The notes under the pieces are model-generated. The model was not told the origin of the DNA, searched no databases, and saw nothing but the letters and a program-made list of their open reading frames with translations. A DNA stretch of 64,000 bases. It comes from Pseudomonas trivialis. GTDB lineage: Bacteria; Pseudomonadota; Gammaproteobacteria; Pseudomonadales; Pseudomonadaceae. Positions 17,401-24,222 of the stretch are shown here, piece after piece. The stretch spans positions 1 through 64,000 of the forward strand of contig NZ_JYLK01000006.1 of assembly GCF_001439805.1 (NCBI RefSeq), given 5' to 3'. A program made the position numbers and the translations under genes. Each line of letters opens with the position of its first letter. Position 1 is the stretch's first letter.

Positions 17401-18435
17401 AACGATCTGCGCTTGCGTGGCAACTATCGAGTCATAGCGGGCCTTTGCTGATGCTGCCAAAGATATGACCAGCCCCGTACCAACCCGGGCGGCGTAGGCG
17501 CCGGTAACTGCAATCAGGGCGTCAATGTTCGACACCAGGCCCTGAAACCCTTGAACCCCAATGCTTGCGATGCTCGACAGGGAGGTAGAAAGGGTCTTGA
17601 TGTTGCTGATGATCTCCGGAGAGGCAAACGCCTCTCCAAGTGATTTCACGGAATCAATGGCCGGCTGGGTATCAACCTGACCAATTGCGGCGAGAAAGTT
17701 GTTTTTCAGCACCTGCGACGCGCGCTCGAACAAGGGCGGCATGGTGGCCACTTCCTTGTTCAGGGATGAAAGCGAGCGCAGCAGGGAGTTCATCACGATT
17801 TCGGATGTGATCTTGCCCTCGGCAGCCATAGCGCGGATCTGTCCATTGGACGCGCCCAGGTACTCGGACAGAGCGCGAGTGATACGCGGCGCCTGTTCCA
17901 TTACGCTGTTCAGCTCTTCTCCGCGAAGTACGCCGGATGCCATTGCCTGGGAAAGCTGGATACTTGCCGCTGTTGCTTCCTGCTGCGTTGCGCTCGATAC
18001 CAGAAACGCCTTGTTGACCGCGTCCGTCGCCTTGAGCAGCTGCTCTTGGGAGAAGCCTGCACCACGGGTGGCGTTCGACATCCGGGTGAACAGCGTTACG
18101 GTGCTTTCCAAGCTTGAGCCTGTGGAGTTCGCCATCGCCTTCAGTGTTTCGAAAGTGCGGGCTGCCTCGGCGGTCGAGGTGCTGACCAGGTTGATTTGGC
18201 CGGACATGGTCTTGAATCGATCAGTCATCTCCAGCAGGCTGCTGGATAGGCGACCAACACCGATCCCAGCCAATGCGCCTGCCGCAGCCTTTGCAGCCGA
18301 CCCAAGCCCGCGAACACTGACCGTAGCCTGGGAACCAGAGTTTTGCAGGCTGTTCAGGCTGCCTCTGAGCGCGTCGACCTGCTGTTGAGCGCTTCGCGAG
18401 TCGATGACTATCGATAGCCGGGATTCCTGCGCCAT
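14452..18435 (-). CDS. Tape measure protein
   Basis: 1327 residues, the longest gene here. The N-terminal region has the tape-measure domain (FKTMSGQINLVSTSTAEAAR, GSSLESTVTLFTRM, QAMASGVLRGEELNSVMEQ). Next come alanine/glutamine-rich coiled coils (about 320-480), a hydrophobic stretch near 505-530, and further coils to about 1080. A second hydrophobic region near 1180-1240 precedes FATGGYFTGAG and a C-terminal tail. It sets tail length and is probably injected with the DNA. By length the tail should be of the order of 200 nm. Confidence 0.93.
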   Translation of the reverse strand: MAQESRLSIVIDSRSAQQQVDALRGSLNSLQNSGSQATVSVRGLGSAAKAAAGALAGIGVGRLSSSLLEMTDRFKTMSGQINLVSTSTAEAARTFETLKAMANSTGSSLESTVTLFTRMSNATRGAGFSQEQLLKATDAVNKAFLVSSATQQEATAASIQLSQAMASGVLRGEELNSVMEQAPRITRALSEYLGASNGQIRAMAAEGKITSEIVMNSLLRSLSSLNKEVATMPPLFERASQVLKNNFLAAIGQVDTQPAIDSVKSLGEAFASPEIISNIKTLSTSLSSIASIGVQGFQGLVSNIDALIAVTGAYAARVGTGLVISLAASAKARYDSIVATQAQIVAERQATLSAADAAAQASRSAVADQAAALATAQRTLGETAAARAFQANALAQIQAVQAQLVADRTLEQHRLRAQITDVGRQQSLARLAEIRLAEAAVTTQQTAAQSAHNQSLSAETIAQSRVTAANVALVASREADTAAVAAQSAAQLRLNAAQSTGARASSALLGLAGGPIGLLTTAITVAAGAALYFATSSDSATQSLIDQNLTLDDSIDKYRKLTAEQQRYQSAAWMESERKALESATSALNDYFNRAQAGLSSVGASGVESVGEFQRMFDEVKSGQRSLDSLTGWISSNTQVSAVYREELVRLAASYSSSSQKAADFQALLGKSKEPLDKAAAGARALADSQSASSAAVSGGAQAWDKYISQLTQTRDLIGANAAQEAAYSATKAGFNTQQIEYARLIGQQTDLLKKYEQAVKDGKAEEQSRLKVQLTASITASEAIKAQTESQAQSMKKMAEQAESSAKRQVDAIQTVIDQTVRYAKGLSLVETYQPKQNLQGSSLLTFGQAQPPKQEAKAQTKTVAQMVQDVLDQIDGNTDTKTKKPKAESGLASKLSAAQTAFDGLYKAAQPAKFALQEYVEKQGQLALLLSKGKITQDEYNQALAQVSVNYAAAIKGAQGLTQAEQYRAALEKKRSTESEGYALDAASVGMGDQQSERMRKRIELEKQTNDTIIALQTELSNATTEKQRQDLQGQIDLQREFLPLRIADMQAGWSQMDQAMLNPINGWTAAVQNFGTQATDIAGQTQSIFSAAFNTISTDITSAIMSGTLSFSALGDIGKNVLREIIAGFVKMGVQMVVNAALSATLGAASTAATAALAGTTAAAWAPAAALASLASFGGNSIPAAAALTSTTALASTLAVIPGFATGGYFTGAGTAKSDSNLARISDGEFIVNASATARNRGLLESINAGDNMPARSSSSSSGANSSQISVAVHIHEDASKAGRSESRREGNQVDVDVWVANVSNDGSAHQLLVEKYGLSTVGS

Positions 18436-18452
18436 AACTTTCTCCAGGCGTT

Positions 18453-18472
18453 AAAAAACCCGCTGAGCGGGT
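18453..18472 (-). terminator. Intrinsic terminator before the tape measure gene
   Basis: AACCCGC and GCGGGTT pair closely, followed on the minus strand by a run of T. It lies between the chaperone stop and the tape measure ribosome-binding site. Confidence 0.7.
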
Positions 18473-18765
18473 TACGGTTTTTTCGGTGTCTTTGGCTTGT
18501 CCCTTTCCTGCTGCTCTTCCCAGCTCTTCCGGAAGTCATCGTCAAGGGCGAAAATAGCGGAGTCGAACTCCTCACGACTTATCGCGGAGGGATACCTACT
18601 CAAGTAATCGCCGATGGCAGCTGGACCGATTGGAGCGGGCGCCCCCATCATTCCCACGTACTGCCGAGAGCGGCCTATGATTGCGTAGGCCTGAAGTATT
18701 TCGGCGGTCACGCCATCAATTACAGGCGCTTCTGGAACACCACCCCCTAAGCGCTCTTCTTTCCA
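18472..18765 (-). CDS. Tail assembly chaperone T-part, probably made by -1 frameshift
   Basis: The minus-1 frame relative to the upstream chaperone is open from within that gene to 18472, about 97 codons. An independent product would have to start at a GTG at 18711 with no visible ribosome-binding site. The heptamer T-GGA-AAG at 18759-18765, four codons before the upstream stop, resembles the lambda G-T slippery site G-GGA-AAG. A second A-rich candidate lies just upstream. The product resembles short lambda T-type parts that bind tape measure (LQAYAIIGRSRQYVGMMG, DFRKSWEEQQERDK). Confidence 0.65.
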   Translation of the reverse strand, partial: WKEERLGGGVPEAPVIDGVTAEILQAYAIIGRSRQYVGMMGAPAPIGPAAIGDYLSRYPSAISREEFDSAIFALDDDFRKSWEEQQERDKPKTPKKP

Positions 18766-19262
18766 GCGCTTTTTCTCGTTGGATTGGCCTGCCCAGTCGC
18801 GCCCCCACTGGTACGCCGCGAGGGCTTTCCCACGGTTCCGGCTACCTTCTCTTCGGCACGCGTGGCGATGTCGCTGGCAACCTTGAGGGCGATGAAATAC
18901 ACGTCAGGGCGCACAGCGATGAGAAGCTTGCCGCGCTCCTGAGTGTATGGAGTGTCGACACCTGGCGCTTCGGCCTCCTCCACTCCCTCCCAATCAAGAA
19001 TCAGGTGCTTGCAAACTAGATCGACCAGCATGTCATCCATGCTCTCAATCTCGGAAATTTCAGTGTTCGCTGGATCAAAACCATCCGTGCCGACACCGTA
19101 GCGAGAATCCACCACAGCCTGGTGCCGCTGGATCAGCGCGTGGTGAGATTTAAACTTTGGGTTGCCGGCTGACCCGATCTTGATCTTCACACCCTTGTCG
19201 ATATCGACCCAGCGCGTGCCTTCAAGGTCCAGCTTTGGAGCCTGAGTAATGACGAGAGCCAT
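18747..19262 (-). CDS. Tail assembly chaperone (lambda G-like)
   Basis: 171 residues from MALVITQAPKLDLEGTRWV; the earlier start at 19307 is not supported. The core has WVDIDKGVKIKIGSAGNP and a DMLVDLVCKHLILDWEGVE region typical of tail chaperones. The C-terminus is basic and glycine-rich (ARKSAGKKSA-like), and it is there that the ribosome may shift frame. The gene lies between tail tube and tape measure as in lambda. The G and G-T products bind the tape measure and recruit tube subunits but are not part of the virion. Confidence 0.8.
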   Translation of the reverse strand: MALVITQAPKLDLEGTRWVDIDKGVKIKIGSAGNPKFKSHHALIQRHQAVVDSRYGVGTDGFDPANTEISEIESMDDMLVDLVCKHLILDWEGVEEAEAPGVDTPYTQERGKLLIAVRPDVYFIALKVASDIATRAEEKVAGTVGKPSRRTSGGATGQANPTRKSAGKKSA

Positions 19263-19319
19263 AAATTCCTCTGCGGTAAAAGGCCCGGCGCGCACCGCAG
19301 GGCGCACCAGGCAAAGGGG

Positions 19320-19973
19320 TTAGGCGGTGATGGTGATTGTTGCAGTGTCTGTTTTGGTGACATCCGCTTTACTGGTGGCGGTGATGGTTGCGGTACCAAC
19401 GGCCACACCTTTGACTAGGCCGGTAGCGCTGACGCTTGCCTTGGTTGCGTCGGAAGTAGTCCAGGTAACCAGCTGGCTTGCGCCCACAGGAGTTACGGCA
19501 GCCTCCAGGTCCACTGTGGCGCCCACGGCAACGCTGGCGGTGCCAGGGCTGATATCTACGGCGGCGATGACGATTGGCGCTGGCAGACGGGTGATGGTCG
19601 GCGGCACGCGGCGACCGGTGTAGCTCAGTTCAACCTGGATGATGTCGGTCGAGCCACCGTCCGGCCAATCACCGCTCACTTCCATTTCCGGCAGGAGGAA
19701 GGTGTAGCCGCCGTCGGCATTGTTCAGCGTGAACTCGAAGCTCAGTGCGTCGCCGGTCTGCTGCGACTTCCAGTAGTTGTAGGCGGCTTTCGACCAGCTC
19801 ATGGTGATAGAGCCAGACGGAGTGAAGGTGGTCGGGATGATGTTGCCCGGGAACGGGTTGCCGTTACCGATGCAGCGCTGAGTCTGGACGCTGTTGTCGA
19901 ACTGCAGGTTGAAGCTGTCGACGCAGGCATTGTCCTCGCCCAGCTGCACGCCGTTGATCTTCAGACCAGTCAC
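19320..19973 (-). pseudogene. Tail tube protein, C-terminal part with Ig-like (Big2) domain, cut off by in-frame TAG
   Basis: This is the same reading frame as the upstream half, separated only by TAG and seven sense codons. Residues (counted from the GTG at 19973) 1-125 continue the tube domain (GLKINGVQLGEDNACVDSF, VELSYTGRRVPPT). The last ~80 residues form a bacterial Ig-like group 2 domain (VDISPGTASVAVGATVDLEA, VTWTTSDATKASVSATGLV, GTATITATS), like the one at the lambda gpV C-terminus. Without readthrough it would need its own start, and no ribosome-binding site is seen. Confidence 0.75.
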
Positions 19974-19994
19974 GTCCTTGAAACCGTAGCGCCG

Positions 19995-20489
19995 CTAGCT
20001 GACTTCCGACAGTGGGTTGACAATGAAAGACGTGTTATCAGCCTTGTCGTCCCAGGCGATCGCTGCAAAGGTGGTGGTGACGTTGATCTCGTTGTCGTTC
20101 GGGATCTCGAAGTTCATCGTCGCCACTTGAGCGCCGCGGGCGATTGCAGCAATACCTACATCGCTTGCATACGAGCCAATAGAGAACGAAATACGGTCAT
20201 TGCCCATGGTCAGGACGTTGCCGACCCAATCCTTGCCGAAGCAGGAGGCCATGAAGTCGTCCAGCGCGCCGAAACGCAGCTTGGTCTCAACGTCGCCACC
20301 CACGTCCACGGTGGTCTGGGCTGTGCCCTGGGCCATCCGGTCAGCGCCGATTTCGTTATTCTCTTCCGAGTTGTAAGTCGGCAACAGGCCGAAGCTGACC
20401 CGGGTCAGGACATTCCAGTCGCCGGGTGGGGTGATTCCTGGGGTGATCTCGCGCTTCCACGCGGTTGAGACCTTGGCACCACTGGACAT
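19995..20489 (-). CDS. Major tail tube protein, N-terminal part ending at in-frame TAG
   Basis: 164 residues from MSSGAKVSTAWKRE (AGGAG upstream), ending at TAG 19997-19995 after NPLSEVS. Removing that one codon gives a continuous frame of 389 residues down to 19320. The first part (ALDDFMASCFGKDW, ATMNFEIPNDNEINVTTTF) is a typical tail tube N-terminal half. A C-to-T change of a CAG codon would explain the TAG. Alternatives are low-level amber readthrough or a sequencing error. The tube stacks into the tail lumen, so truncation should block tail assembly. Confidence 0.75.
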   Translation of the reverse strand: MSSGAKVSTAWKREITPGITPPGDWNVLTRVSFGLLPTYNSEENNEIGADRMAQGTAQTTVDVGGDVETKLRFGALDDFMASCFGKDWVGNVLTMGNDRISFSIGSYASDVGIAAIARGAQVATMNFEIPNDNEINVTTTFAAIAWDDKADNTSFIVNPLSEVS

Positions 20490-20515
20490 GGGGTGTTTCT
20501 CCTATCAATAGGCGT

Positions 20516-20537
20516 AAAAAAACCGCCATGTGGCGGT
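20516..20537 (-). terminator. Intrinsic terminator before the tail tube gene
   Basis: ACCGCC and GGCGGT pair around ATG/CAT, followed on the minus strand by seven T. It lies between the terminator-protein gene and the tube ribosome-binding site. Confidence 0.75.
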
Positions 20538-20550
20538 GAGTGTGGCGGGC

Positions 20551-20955
20551 TCAATAAGCCCTGTATGGGATTTGCAAGTTGACCTGGTACCAGCCAAGGC
20601 CGTCGTCGCCTACAACCTGTGCAGAGGCGGCGAAACAATCAAAAGGACCAGATGGATCACTGTAATACTCAAAGTGCTGAACAAGCGTGTCAGCGGCTCG
20701 CGTGATGGCAAGCGTGCCCTTGTACGTCGGAACAAATAGCTGAATGACGATTATCCCGGTTCGACGAACGCTAGGGCCTAACCCTACCTCTGGGGAACTG
20801 GATAGGCCCGGTACATCTGCGAGTCTTGCCCAGATCGTTTTACCCGCCGGGTCAAAAGGCTGAGGGGCGTTCGGATAATCGACGGAACTTGCTGGAATTC
20901 CTGCCCACGCTGTCATTCGGCCTATGACAATGCCGCGAATCTGTTCAAAGGTCAT
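20551..20955 (-). CDS. Tail terminator-like protein (DUF4128-like)
   Basis: 134 residues (MTFEQIRGIVIGRMTAWAG, then GIIVIQLFVPTYKGTLAITRAADTLVQHFE). Small alpha/beta proteins with this pattern lie directly before the tube gene in many siphophages and cap the finished tail, like lambda U. The stop/start junction with the gene upstream is a one-base overlap at 20955. The function is inferred from position and pattern. Confidence 0.7.
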   Translation of the reverse strand: MTFEQIRGIVIGRMTAWAGIPASSVDYPNAPQPFDPAGKTIWARLADVPGLSSSPEVGLGPSVRRTGIIVIQLFVPTYKGTLAITRAADTLVQHFEYYSDPSGPFDCFAASAQVVGDDGLGWYQVNLQIPYRAY

Positions 20956-21335
20956 CAGCTGTACGCCTGCGAAACGCCATGGAAAGCCACCCTGTAGATA
21001 CCAGCGGGCGCTTGTTTGGAATGACCATCCTCGAGCTTTTGGGCATAAGGCAGATTGGTCTGGATGAATACCTGGGTGAATGGCTCAAGCCCAGTTAAGG
21101 CAGATAACCCAGCACTGGTGGTGCTCCCGCCGCTGCGGTCCAGTCGCCCGGAATCTGAATAAACCGGACTGCCGATGCTGATTGTGTGGCTACCGCGGAA
21201 GCGTCCGGTGTCCACTGGTGACCGCAGAACCACTTCGCCCAGCATGTCCATGGCGATGATCCGCACTCGCTTGACGATACTCTGCTCGACCACATCAGCG
21301 AATAATGCAGGTGACGTACTCCATCCGCCAGCCAT
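20955..21335 (-). CDS. Neck/tail completion protein (HK97 gp10-like)
   Basis: 126 residues. VVEQSIVKRVRIIAMDMLGEVVLRSPVDTGRFRGSH contains the SPVDTGRxR motif common to HK97 gp10 and lambda Z-type head-tail proteins. NLPYAQKLEDGHSKQAPAG follows, matching the family's YAxxLExGxS segment. It would join the head connector to the tail. It is flanked by connector and terminator proteins, as expected. Confidence 0.8.
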   Translation of the reverse strand: MAGGWSTSPALFADVVEQSIVKRVRIIAMDMLGEVVLRSPVDTGRFRGSHTISIGSPVYSDSGRLDRSGGSTTSAGLSALTGLEPFTQVFIQTNLPYAQKLEDGHSKQAPAGIYRVAFHGVSQAYS

Positions 21336-21337
21336 GT

Positions 21338-21718
21338 CTATTTCCTCAGCTGAATTTCGTAGTGCGCTTTTGCTGGATCGATGCCAGGGCTAACCACCTG
21401 GTAAGCGACCTGCGCGCCGGTGAGCAAGTCGGGAGCCGTTATCTTGTGGCCGACAGCAGGAATATCAGTCGTTTCGTTTGCCAGGCAGATCAGCAGCACA
21501 TCGCCGACCTTGATGTTGATGTTGTCGATGCGCCGGCTGTCGTAGCTGTCAAGAACCCCGCGCCCTGTGTAGGTAACAGGCTGGGAGGTCGTCTCCTCGG
21601 TCAATGGGTCGTAAACGCCTTGGCCCAGGTATTCACCGGTGAATGGCTGAACAGCATCTGCGAGGTCAGTATCGAAAGCCTCAGCTAGGTCCGCCTGGAT
21701 CTCTTCACGTAGGCCCAT
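21338..21718 (-). CDS. Head-tail connector protein
   Basis: 126 residues (MGLREEIQADLAEAFDTDLAD; VTYTGRGVLDSYDSRRIDNINIKVGDVLLICL). It has the beta-rich pattern of small head-closure proteins related to lambda FII / HK97 gp7 that sit two genes before the tail tube. Product identity rests on genome order and secondary-structure-like pattern. No binding residues can be named. Confidence 0.65.
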   Translation of the reverse strand: MGLREEIQADLAEAFDTDLADAVQPFTGEYLGQGVYDPLTEETTSQPVTYTGRGVLDSYDSRRIDNINIKVGDVLLICLANETTDIPAVGHKITAPDLLTGAQVAYQVVSPGIDPAKAHYEIQLRK

Positions 21719-21721
21719 GGG

Positions 21722-22111
21722 TCACCTGTACACGTTGAAGCTGAAGGCACTGGTACGCCAGGGGCCGAGAAGGCCCAGGGCGAACTGCACGCCGTCGGGC
21801 AGCGAACTGGACTTGGTTGTGTCGATAGACGCGAAGGTCTTGCTGGTGGTTACCGATCCGGCCTTGACCGTCTTGGCCTCCAGCGACCCCTCGGTATGCT
21901 GCTGGTACAGCTTGCCCTGGGAGGCGACCACCGCCAGTTCGGCGCCGGCCTGCTTCACCTCTTCAGGAATAGCCGACATATCGACGCCGGCCAGATTGAG
22001 CGAGGTCAGATAGGCATTCGCCTGCAGCACTGCGCGGGCCTTCTTGTCATCTGGTGCCCATGCCGAGCCTAGGATGGCGTCAACGTCCGCCACAGTGATG
22101 TAGGTAGCCAT
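21722..22111 (-). CDS. Head completion adaptor (annotated in relatives as DnaT-like)
   Basis: 129 residues from MATYITVADVDAILG (22111); the longer frame upstream is not supported. The opening TYITVADVDAILG...APDDKKARAVLQANAYL is the hallmark of a helical head-completion protein (gp6/gp15 type), often labelled DnaT-like in databases. It would attach below the portal. Upstream is a small acidic gene and then the capsid gene. Confidence 0.75.
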   Translation of the reverse strand: MATYITVADVDAILGSAWAPDDKKARAVLQANAYLTSLNLAGVDMSAIPEEVKQAGAELAVVASQGKLYQQHTEGSLEAKTVKAGSVTTSKTFASIDTTKSSSLPDGVQFALGLLGPWRTSAFSFNVYR

Positions 22112-22151
22112 CTGGCCTCCGCTTGAATGAGTGGGGCCTAGGCCCCGGGTG

Positions 22152-22361
22152 TTACTTGCCTTTGGTGGCCTTCGCTGCTTCGGTATTTTCACCGCCGCCG
22201 TTGTTGCGCGCCGCCTTTTCATCCGACTCGGTACGCGCCGAGTCAACCCCACCGGTCTGGCCCACGGTTTGTGGGCCTACGGTTACGGCGCCTTCAGTTC
22301 CACCGAAACCCCAGCGGGCTTTGATGTTCGGGTCGATGTGATTGTCTTTTTGAACGGTCAT
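22152..22361 (-). CDS. Small disordered head-region protein
   Basis: 69 residues, starting MTVQKDNHIDPNIKARWGF, preceded by GGAGAAAATC. The composition is hydrophilic and rich in Gly, Thr, Glu and Asn, with no predicted fold. Similar short genes follow capsid genes in Pseudomonas siphophages and may decorate heads or be non-structural. I recognise no family. The ribosome-binding site and tight gene packing support expression. Confidence 0.6.
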   Translation of the reverse strand: MTVQKDNHIDPNIKARWGFGGTEGAVTVGPQTVGQTGGVDSARTESDEKAARNNGGGENTEAAKATKGK

Positions 22362-22383
22362 GATTTTCTCCTGGATCAGTGCT

Positions 22384-22410
22384 GTGCGGCGGGCAACTCA
22401 CCCGCCGCAC
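22384..22410. other. Strong GC hairpin downstream of the capsid gene
   Basis: GTGCGGCGGG and CCCGCCGCAC form a perfect 10-bp stem with a 7-base loop immediately after the capsid stop. No T-run follows on the minus strand. It may therefore stabilise the capsid mRNA end or be a processing site rather than a terminator. Confidence 0.6.
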
Positions 22411-22416
22411 GCCCGT

Positions 22417-23445
22417 TTACGCTGCTGGAGCGGTAACGAGGGAGGTGATGAACGCCATAGGCACCTGCTTGCGAGCGAACTTGCGGCTCCAGTTGGTAGC
22501 CAGGGCCAGGTCAGCCCAGTTCGCCGAGATTGGGCGAGTGGTGGTCGGCGTGCCAGTGATGGTCACGCTGTCGAACGAGAAGCCCAGCGGATGCACAACG
22601 AAGTTGCGACGAGTCCACAGGGTTTCAGTACCACCACCGTTGCCACGATCTGGCGCGCGGTCGTATTCCAGGCCGTCTTCACCGGGCGGGGTTTCTTCGG
22701 CAAAGCCGATTGCACCAGGGCCAAAGATGATGGACAGGTACTTGGCGCTGGCACCGGTGCCGATTACTGGCAGGCCGTCATCCAGCACAACACGCATGCC
22801 CTGGAAACGCCCGAACTCAGGGATCTGGTCGGCGATCGGAGTGAAGTCGATCTGGTTCTGGATCGAGAGCTCGGTGTGCACCGCCGAGTGCATGGCGATC
22901 ACGCTCAGGCCGCCCAGTTGGCCGCTGTAGTCGCCCATGGTGCCCTTGGCGCGAATCACCGCAGCCGGGCCGATGATGCCGCCGGCGTCCACGACCATGT
23001 CGCCGCCGTTGGAGGCGATGTTGTCGTTGTAGATGCCCACCGCCGTGGCGATGGTGCGGCGCTGGGCCACCCGCTGCCAGTAGGAGATCAGTCGACCGGC
23101 GACGAACTCCAGCGGATCCTGGTTGGTGATGTTCTTCACCAGGTTCATGCAGTTCCAGCCTTCGTTGAGGTACGCGGCGCGCGCCTGCATGGAAGCGCTG
23201 GTGACCGACAGCGGCACCGCGATGTCGGTGTACACGTCGTTCGAGTAGTTCGACTCGATGGACGCATCCAGGTCAACCCACCACGGAATGGTGAAAGTGT
23301 TGGATGGGCTGGCCAGCAGCGTGGTCATGTCGCTGTTGCTGGTCAGGATGCCCGACTGGAAGAACGCAGTGCGTTCAACGCTGTTGACGGTGATGTAGTC
23401 GCGCAGTTCGTCGCGGAAGATCACGTCCGAGAGAATGGTTGGCAT
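22417..23445 (-). CDS. Major capsid protein
   Basis: 342 residues. The text (MPTILSDVIFRDELRDYITVNS, then FTIPWWVDLDASIESNYSND, then VIAMHSAVHTELSIQNQIDF and RRNFVVHPLGFSFDSVTI) matches HK97-fold capsid proteins of the group that pairs with a separate scaffold gene. There is no N-terminal delta domain. The scaffold is the next gene upstream. It forms the icosahedral shell. It is followed by a hairpin. Confidence 0.9.
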   Translation of the reverse strand: MPTILSDVIFRDELRDYITVNSVERTAFFQSGILTSNSDMTTLLASPSNTFTIPWWVDLDASIESNYSNDVYTDIAVPLSVTSASMQARAAYLNEGWNCMNLVKNITNQDPLEFVAGRLISYWQRVAQRRTIATAVGIYNDNIASNGGDMVVDAGGIIGPAAVIRAKGTMGDYSGQLGGLSVIAMHSAVHTELSIQNQIDFTPIADQIPEFGRFQGMRVVLDDGLPVIGTGASAKYLSIIFGPGAIGFAEETPPGEDGLEYDRAPDRGNGGGTETLWTRRNFVVHPLGFSFDSVTITGTPTTTRPISANWADLALATNWSRKFARKQVPMAFITSLVTAPAA

Positions 23446-23459
23446 TGCTGAATTTCCTT

Positions 23460-24155
23460 TTACTTGGCCTCAGCAGCGGCTTTCATGCGCGCATGCTCGG
23501 CGGGGTTGGTTCGGCGGAGCTCAACACGCTCCATACCGCTCATTTGGTCCCACGTTTTGGTGGCCCCGCCACCCTTACCCCCGGCAGCCCCGCCGCCGTT
23601 CGCTTGCGTGCCGCGCACCAATGCTGCGTAGCGCGGCGCTTGCTGGAATTCTTTTGCCAGGTCATCGAGTGTTGCGATGGTCAGGTTGCCTGCGGCGTCC
23701 GTGACCTTGACCTGGCCTTCTACGATCTTCAGGCGGCGCTGAACGAACTCGGCAAGGATCTCAGCGTTCTCGCCGTCAGCAATGCCGGTGGCGATCTTGC
23801 TGGCTGCCGATGTCAGGTCGCGCCGCTCAATGCTGGTGGTCAGCTCGGCAAGGCGTGTACGTTCGGCCGCAAGGGCCTGCTCGCTGCTGGCGTACAGCTG
23901 TTCGAAGTCGCCACGCGCCTTGGCTGCGTCCCGCTCCTGCTGCGTGCGGGCCTCTTCAGCCTCACGGCGCAGGCGCTTTGCCTCCTTGGCCTCATCCAGC
24001 AGCGTCTGATTCTGGCGCTTCAGGCCTTCCAGATCCTCACCACCGGTGGGCAAGCCCTCAACGACGAGAACGAAGTCATCGCCCATCGCCTTGTAGAGCG
24101 CCTGCATGGCTGCATCGAGTGCTTCGTATTCGGCCTTGCTGATCTTGTACTTCAT
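23460..24155 (-). CDS. Scaffolding protein
   Basis: 231 residues from MKYKISKAEYEALDAAMQ, with GGGGGA upstream. The N-terminal ~30 residues are followed by a long charged coiled coil (LEGLKRQNQTLLDEAKEAKR, RREAEEARTQQERDAAK, about 40-110). The C-terminus is glycine-rich and basic and binds capsid in related phages. The pattern is typical of phage scaffolds placed directly before the capsid gene. It guides procapsid assembly and is lost from the mature head. Confidence 0.85.
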   Translation of the reverse strand: MKYKISKAEYEALDAAMQALYKAMGDDFVLVVEGLPTGGEDLEGLKRQNQTLLDEAKEAKRLRREAEEARTQQERDAAKARGDFEQLYASSEQALAAERTRLAELTTSIERRDLTSAASKIATGIADGENAEILAEFVQRRLKIVEGQVKVTDAAGNLTIATLDDLAKEFQQAPRYAALVRGTQANGGGAAGGKGGGATKTWDQMSGMERVELRRTNPAEHARMKAAAEAK

Positions 24156-24197
24156 GTCATCCCCCGGATGATTTGCCGTTGGCTCAGCCGCGGGCGT

Positions 24198-24220
24198 AAA
24201 AAACCGGCTCATGGCCGGCT
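24198..24220 (-). terminator. Intrinsic terminator between MuF and scaffold
   Basis: CCGGC and GCCGG pair, followed on the minus strand by TTTTTTA. It lies in the gap between the MuF-like stop and the scaffold start. Confidence 0.65.
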
Positions 24221-24222
24221 GT

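Noticed and set aside
22360..23451. 363-residue plus-strand reading frame across the capsid gene
   Set aside because: It is the antisense shadow of the capsid gene. The composition (His, Arg, Val and Gly-rich) is typical of complement frames in GC-rich DNA.
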